From the NCBI RefSeq assembly GCF_052055875.1, contig NZ_CP170508.1, positions 2,356,001-2,420,000 on the forward strand: a DNA stretch of 64,000 bases, written 5' to 3'. Made by a program: the position numbers and the translations under genes. The stretch comes from Methanosphaerula subterraneus. Lineage in GTDB: Archaea; Halobacteriota; Methanomicrobia; Methanomicrobiales; Methanospirillaceae. Shown piece by piece: positions 60,047 to 64,000 of this stretch (positions within the stretch are counted from its first letter, which is position 1; each line of letters opens with the position of its first letter). The notes under the pieces are model-generated. The model was not told where the DNA came from. It made no database searches and saw nothing but the letters and a program-made list of their open reading frames with translations.

Positions 60047-61835
60047 GGATCTGGCATCCTCACAGCGGTCCATCTCGATCGCCGAGTTCTTCGAGAAGAA
60101 CAAGCACCTACTCGGGTTCGACTCCCCGACCCGCGGGATCATCACCACCATCAAGGAGGCCGTCGATAACGCCCTCGATGCCTGCGAAGAGGCCGAGGTC
60201 CTCCCTGATATCTACATCGAGGTGAAGCGGAAGAGCGGGGACCTCTTCTGGATCATGGTCGAGGACAACGGCCCGGGGATCATGCCCGAGCAGGTGCCGT
60301 TCGTCTTTGGAAAACTGCTGTACGGCTCCCGGTTTCACCAGATCCGACAGTCGCGCGGGCAGCAGGGGATCGGGATCAGTGCGGCGGTGCTCTACGCCCA
60401 GCTCACCTCCGGCACCCCGGCCGTCGTCACCACCAGGACCGGGCCGGCCACGCCGGCGCACCGGATGGAGATCCAGATCAAGGTCGCGACCAACGAGCCG
60501 AAGGTCCTCTCCAACAAAGAGGTGCCCTGGGACCGGACTCACGGGACCAGGGTCGAGATAGAATTCACGAGCACCCTCTCGGCGAAGAAACGGCTGATCG
60601 AGTACCTCCGGTATACAGGGGTTGTCAACCCGCACGCCCGGATCCGCGCCGAGATCGACGGCGAGACCTTCACCTCCGAACGTGTCAGCAACGAGGTGCT
60701 GGTCTGTCCGAAGGCCATCAAGCCGCACCCGTACGGTATCGAACTCGGGATGCTGAAGCGGATGGCCGAGGGGGAGACCCGGCCGCTGCTGGAATTCCTG
60801 ACCGAGGAGTTCTCCCGGGTCGGGAAGAAGACAGCCGAGGAGATCTGTGCGATCGCCTCCCTCCGTCCGGCGGCGCAGGTGAAACGGCTGAACCCCGACC
60901 AGCAGCGGTCGCTCCTCGCTGCGATGCAGCAGGTGAAGGTGCCGGCCCCGCCGACCTCCCAGTGCCTCTCCCCAATCGGGGAGGAACTGATGGTCAAGGG
61001 GCTGGAGGCAGAGTTCAGGATGGACTTTGTCAAGGCCAGGACCAGGCCCTCGTCGGTCTTCTCCGGCCACCCGTTCATGGTCGAGGCCGCGCTCGGGTAC
61101 GGTGGGAAGCTCCCGCCTGAAGGGAACGGGCAGATCATGCGGTTCGCCAACCGGGTGCCCCTGATCTACCAGCAGGGGGCCTGCGCGATCACCCAGTCGG
61201 TCGCCGGCGTGAACTGGAAGGCGTACGGGATCGGGCAGCAGGGACTGCCGATGGGGCCGGTGCTGATCCTGGTCCATGTCGCCTCGACCAATGTCCCGTT
61301 CACCTCGGAGTCCAAGGACGCGATCGCTTCGATCCCTGAGATCGAGAAGGAGATCGTCCTCGCCCTCCAGGACCTGGGGCGGGACCTGAAGGCCTTTATT
61401 TCCAGGCGTGACCGGACCAAACTGCAGGAGGACCGGGCCCGGGCGATCCTTGCGATCATCCCTGATATCGCCCGGAAGGTGAGCGAGATCGTCGAGAAGC
61501 CGGTGCCCGACCTGACGGTGATCGAGGGGCAGATCATGCACAAGGTGGTGGCCCGGAAACAGACGACGGCCGGCAGGATCGTCCTCTCGGTCCACAACTA
61601 CACTGCGAAGGACGTCGAGGTGCAGGTCTACGACATCTCGACCGACCCGGCCCTCGACGCCGTTCCGGCGCCGGACTTCGTCTCCCCGCTGGACGATACC
61701 TTCACGCGGGTCTGGCAGTGTATTCTCCCCCCTGGCGAGGGCTGGGAGGCGTCCTATACCGGGGTCGGCGGCGGGTCGCTGGACCTGCGCGGAATTTCGG
61801 AACAGATGAAAACGGTGGTGGATCTCGATGTCTAA
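60033..61835 (+). CDS. top6B: DNA topoisomerase VI subunit B
   Basis: 600 residues. GHKL ATPase subunit of the archaeal type IIB topoisomerase: the Bergerat fold is seen in TTIKEAVDNALDACEEA, VEDNGPGIMPEQ and GSRFHQIRQSRGQQGIGISAAVLY, and the switch lysine is probably in AIKPHPYG or the following transducer domain. It relaxes and decatenates DNA together with Top6A. It overlaps both neighbours. Confidence 0.97.
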   Translation: MVLAEDLASSQRSISIAEFFEKNKHLLGFDSPTRGIITTIKEAVDNALDACEEAEVLPDIYIEVKRKSGDLFWIMVEDNGPGIMPEQVPFVFGKLLYGSRFHQIRQSRGQQGIGISAAVLYAQLTSGTPAVVTTRTGPATPAHRMEIQIKVATNEPKVLSNKEVPWDRTHGTRVEIEFTSTLSAKKRLIEYLRYTGVVNPHARIRAEIDGETFTSERVSNEVLVCPKAIKPHPYGIELGMLKRMAEGETRPLLEFLTEEFSRVGKKTAEEICAIASLRPAAQVKRLNPDQQRSLLAAMQQVKVPAPPTSQCLSPIGEELMVKGLEAEFRMDFVKARTRPSSVFSGHPFMVEAALGYGGKLPPEGNGQIMRFANRVPLIYQQGACAITQSVAGVNWKAYGIGQQGLPMGPVLILVHVASTNVPFTSESKDAIASIPEIEKEIVLALQDLGRDLKAFISRRDRTKLQEDRARAILAIIPDIARKVSEIVEKPVPDLTVIEGQIMHKVVARKQTTAGRIVLSVHNYTAKDVEVQVYDISTDPALDAVPAPDFVSPLDDTFTRVWQCILPPGEGWEASYTGVGGGSLDLRGISEQMKTVVDLDV

Positions 61836-62916
61836 GGAGGCGCTCGATGCGCAGGCACGGCAGGAACTGCTCAGGATAGCAGAGGCCTGGTATGACCAGA
61901 TGACCGGCGGGGTGGTCCCGTCCATCTCCCTTCCGACCCGGACCAAGCAGAACATCGCTTTCGATGAGACGAGCGAGGTCTGGAAGTACGGCGAGCGGGA
62001 GAGTCTCCGGTCGGCCCACTCGGCCAAGAGCGCGCTGCATCTGCTGAAGATGTCGTACGTGATTGGTTTTCTCAAGCAGCAGCTGGCCGAGAACCGGTCT
62101 TCGACGCTGAGAGAACTGTATTACATCTCCGAGGGCTGGAAGAAGGCGAAGTTCCATGCACAGGACGAGAGCAACCTGCTGATCGAGGACCTCGAGATCC
62201 TGACGATGTTACAGCGCGAGGCGTTCCATCTCCGGCCTGAGGAGGACGGGGCGACGGTCTTCGGGCCGATCCGCCTGAAGGAGATGACCCGGCGGGGGGT
62301 CAAGGAGATCCACTGCCAGGAGGACGTCGGCGAGGCCGGGTACGCGATCCCGAACAATGTCGAGAACCTGGAGTTCGTCGACCATGACGCGAAGTTCGTC
62401 ATCGCCATCGAGACCGGCGGTATGTACGCCCGGCTGCAGGAGAACGGCTTCGACGAGGAGTACGGGGCGGTGCTGGTCCACCTGAAGGGGCAGCCGGCCC
62501 GGTCGACCAGGCGGGTGCTGCACATGATCCATGAGAAGTTCAAGCTCCCGATTACGGTCTTCACCGATGGTGACCCCTGGTCGTACCGGATCTACGCCTC
62601 GGTCGCCTATGGCTCGATCAAGAGTGCGCACATGTCCGAACTGCTGGCGACCCCGAGGGCGCAGTTCATCGGGGTGCAGCCGAGCGACATCAGCGACTAC
62701 AACCTTCCGTCAGATACGCTGACCGAGCGGGACGTGATGGCCCTGAAGTCAGAGTTGAGCGACCCCCGGTTCGACACCGAGTACTGGCGGTACCAGATCG
62801 GCCGGCAGCTGGAGCTCGGGATCAAGTCCGAACAGCAGGCCTTCGCGGCCCGCGGACTCGATTACGTGACGAAGGAGTACCTGCCGGCACGGTTGAGCGA
62901 GATGGGTGTTTTATAA
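61828..62916 (+). CDS. top6A: DNA topoisomerase VI subunit A
   Basis: 362 residues, the DNA-cleaving subunit related to Spo11. The catalytic Tyr is in TLRELYYISEG, and the Toprim acidic residues are in FVIAIETGGMY and FTDGDPWSYRIY. The first codon overlaps the end of top6B by 8 bp, so both subunits are made together. A T-rich terminator follows. Confidence 0.97.
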   Translation: MSKEALDAQARQELLRIAEAWYDQMTGGVVPSISLPTRTKQNIAFDETSEVWKYGERESLRSAHSAKSALHLLKMSYVIGFLKQQLAENRSSTLRELYYISEGWKKAKFHAQDESNLLIEDLEILTMLQREAFHLRPEEDGATVFGPIRLKEMTRRGVKEIHCQEDVGEAGYAIPNNVENLEFVDHDAKFVIAIETGGMYARLQENGFDEEYGAVLVHLKGQPARSTRRVLHMIHEKFKLPITVFTDGDPWSYRIYASVAYGSIKSAHMSELLATPRAQFIGVQPSDISDYNLPSDTLTERDVMALKSELSDPRFDTEYWRYQIGRQLELGIKSEQQAFAARGLDYVTKEYLPARLSEMGVL

Positions 62917-62919
62917 AAC

Positions 62920-62947
62920 TTGAATTATTTTCAATTTTCATTTTTTT
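62920..62947 (+). terminator. Terminator after top6A
   Basis: TTGAA/TTCAA weak stem followed by runs of T, ending in T8, in the 32 bp between the converging top6A and glycosyltransferase genes. Confidence 0.5.
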
Positions 62948-62948
62948 G

Positions 62949-64000
62949 TCAGGTTCTGCCTCGTGACTGTATCAGTTCAGAGAAGACCTCCCGGGCTCTC
63001 TCCGGGTTAAAATCTTTGAGGGCACAGGACCGTGCAGCTTCTCCCAGACGGGCCTGTACATCTTTATCCGAAAGGATGGCGTAGAGTGCTGATGCAAGTG
63101 CCGCAGGATCCTTCTGATCAACAACGATCCCGCACTCATGTTCCTTAAAGTACCAACTGACAAACGAATCTGCTGGTGCATGGACAAGGATTGGTCGTCC
63201 TGAGGCCAGGTAGTCGCCGGTCTTCCCGGGAGCAGAGGTCCGTATCACCTCTGGATATGCCGAGTTGAAGGCAAGCGGTAAGAAGAGCACATCCGCACGC
63301 TGCTGAACTTCTGAAATCACTGAAAGAGGTTGGTGTTTATGATAGACGACCGGACCCCGGATCCCTTCTGCTTCAAGGTTGGCCTGGGATTGCGTCGTAT
63401 ACAGGTGAACCTTAATATCATCCCGGTTTAGCGATCGTATCGCTTCAATGAGGTCCCTGAAAGCATCGAAGTGTGCCGCGTAGATCGCTCCGGTATAGAC
63501 GATCTTCTTCTCTCCTTCCGGTTGAGATTTCTTCTCTCTGTCTGTGATATCGGGCAGATCTGAGGGATTATGAATGATTGTGGCGGTGATGTCATACCTG
63601 TCCAGATAATCATTGAACATGAACTCATTGGGGACGATCACCCCGGTTGCGCCGCGGAGCAGTTCCGGTTCGTACTTCTCGGTGAACGAGTACACCTCTG
63701 CGGACTTATCAGCCTGCGAGTACTTGTCGAAGGCATAGAGATAGAAAGGAATCCCGAGGATCCGGCTTGCACGATATGCAGCCGGAGGGTCAAAGATATC
63801 CCCTGTGCACGCCACAATCGCATCACAGGCCTCCTTTCTCACGATCTTAACGATCTGCCTGGTTCGAAAGGAGAGGAACCATTCCAGAACAGCCTTCAGA
63901 TGGAGTGCGCCGGCAGCACCTATGATCGCCCGCCTGTTCACCTGGTAATCAGGGCTCAGAAAATGATAGTGGGCTCTGAGTTTTGGTGCGCACTCGCCAT
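62949..64000 (-). CDS. Glycosyltransferase, group 1 (GT4-like), 5' end outside the window
   Basis: The frame stays open from the stop at 62949 to the right edge; the GTG at 63941 is not a convincing start because the codons beyond it continue a family-like sequence (HYHFLSPDYQVNRR). About 350 residues are visible. The C-terminal half is a Rossmann donor-binding domain: KIVYTGAIYAAH, then ADVLFLPLAFNSAYPEVIRTSAPGKTGDYLASGRPILVHAP, the family's E-x7-E-type region. Probably adds a sugar to a surface glycan or lipid. The gene is less GC-rich than the hisS-top6 block, as often seen in polysaccharide gene clusters. Confidence 0.85.
   Translation of the reverse strand, partial: GECAPKLRAHYHFLSPDYQVNRRAIIGAAGALHLKAVLEWFLSFRTRQIVKIVRKEACDAIVACTGDIFDPPAAYRASRILGIPFYLYAFDKYSQADKSAEVYSFTEKYEPELLRGATGVIVPNEFMFNDYLDRYDITATIIHNPSDLPDITDREKKSQPEGEKKIVYTGAIYAAHFDAFRDLIEAIRSLNRDDIKVHLYTTQSQANLEAEGIRGPVVYHKHQPLSVISEVQQRADVLFLPLAFNSAYPEVIRTSAPGKTGDYLASGRPILVHAPADSFVSWYFKEHECGIVVDQKDPAALASALYAILSDKDVQARLGEAARSCALKDFNPERAREVFSELIQSRGRT

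Noticed and set aside
60108..62075. 655-codon minus-strand open frame opposite topoisomerase VI
   Set aside because: It mirrors the top6B codons in antisense, with low-complexity Arg/Pro/Asp content.

Overview
The window is archaeal and comes from a hydrogenotrophic or formate-using methanogen, most probably of the order Methanomicrobiales (Methanosphaerula/Methanoregula-like; the genus is inference). Supporting evidence: the large subunit of the archaeal family-D DNA polymerase, DNA topoisomerase VI A and B, TATA-type promoters with many leaderless starts, oligo-T terminators, formylmethanofuran:H4MPT formyltransferase, a full tungsten/molybdenum formylmethanofuran dehydrogenase, and soluble HdrABC-MvhD. 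Most of the DNA is GC-rich and densely coded.

Layout. 1-2545: two tandem, near-duplicate 7TM sensor kinases on the minus strand; the first runs off the left edge. 2630-9891: replication and repair, with PolD large subunit (interrupted by a mini-intein in its catalytic motif) and a helicase/exonuclease pair resembling MrfA/MrfB. 9954-14827: signalling and an iron-type alcohol dehydrogenase, including a receiver-CheC-kinase operon with 4-bp overlaps. 14983-15502: zinc ribbon and rubredoxin. 15654-26567: the core of methanogenesis, ftr divergent from a ten-gene operon fwdG-fwdF-hdrC-hdrB-hdrA-mvhD-fwdD-fwdB-fwdA-fwdC. 26709-30873: purA, a Trm112-like gene, a membrane protein, cbiB, pdxS, pdxT. 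30927-38853: an EF-Tu-like protein with no P-loop, secreted SGNH hydrolase, RNase III-like protein, small secreted protein, sensor kinase, CPA2 antiporter, and a frameshifted methyltransferase. 39152-47720: a PocR/PAS kinase, rubredoxin, DUF6448 protein, an internally deleted iron-sulfur reductase, S41 protease, a decayed relative of that reductase, and a secreted seven-repeat propeller protein. 48096-54992: tRNA-Phe, DHH phosphoesterase, hisD, sensor kinase, and a large NosD/PKD surface protein. 55071-64000: small zinc protein, larB-nadM operon with two unknown genes, hisS-top6B-top6A, and a glycosyltransferase that runs off the right edge.

How the genes fit together. The central operon couples the first step of CO2 reduction (Fwd) to the last step of methanogenesis (heterodisulfide reduction by Hdr). 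MvhD and the eight-cluster FwdF could form the wire that passes low-potential electrons from flavin bifurcation to CO2; ftr, facing away, takes the next step. No hydrogenase (mvhAG) or formate dehydrogenase gene lies in the window, so the electron donor is not shown. Six or seven sensor kinases share the window with a single stand-alone receiver.

No CRISPR array, insertion sequence, prophage or recognisable defence island was seen. The least explained features are the PolD mini-intein ending in Gln, the P-loop-less EF-Tu relative, the RNase III fold with altered catalytic positions, the coiled-coil/membrane pair behind larB-nadM, and the decay of one reductase family around the S41 protease.
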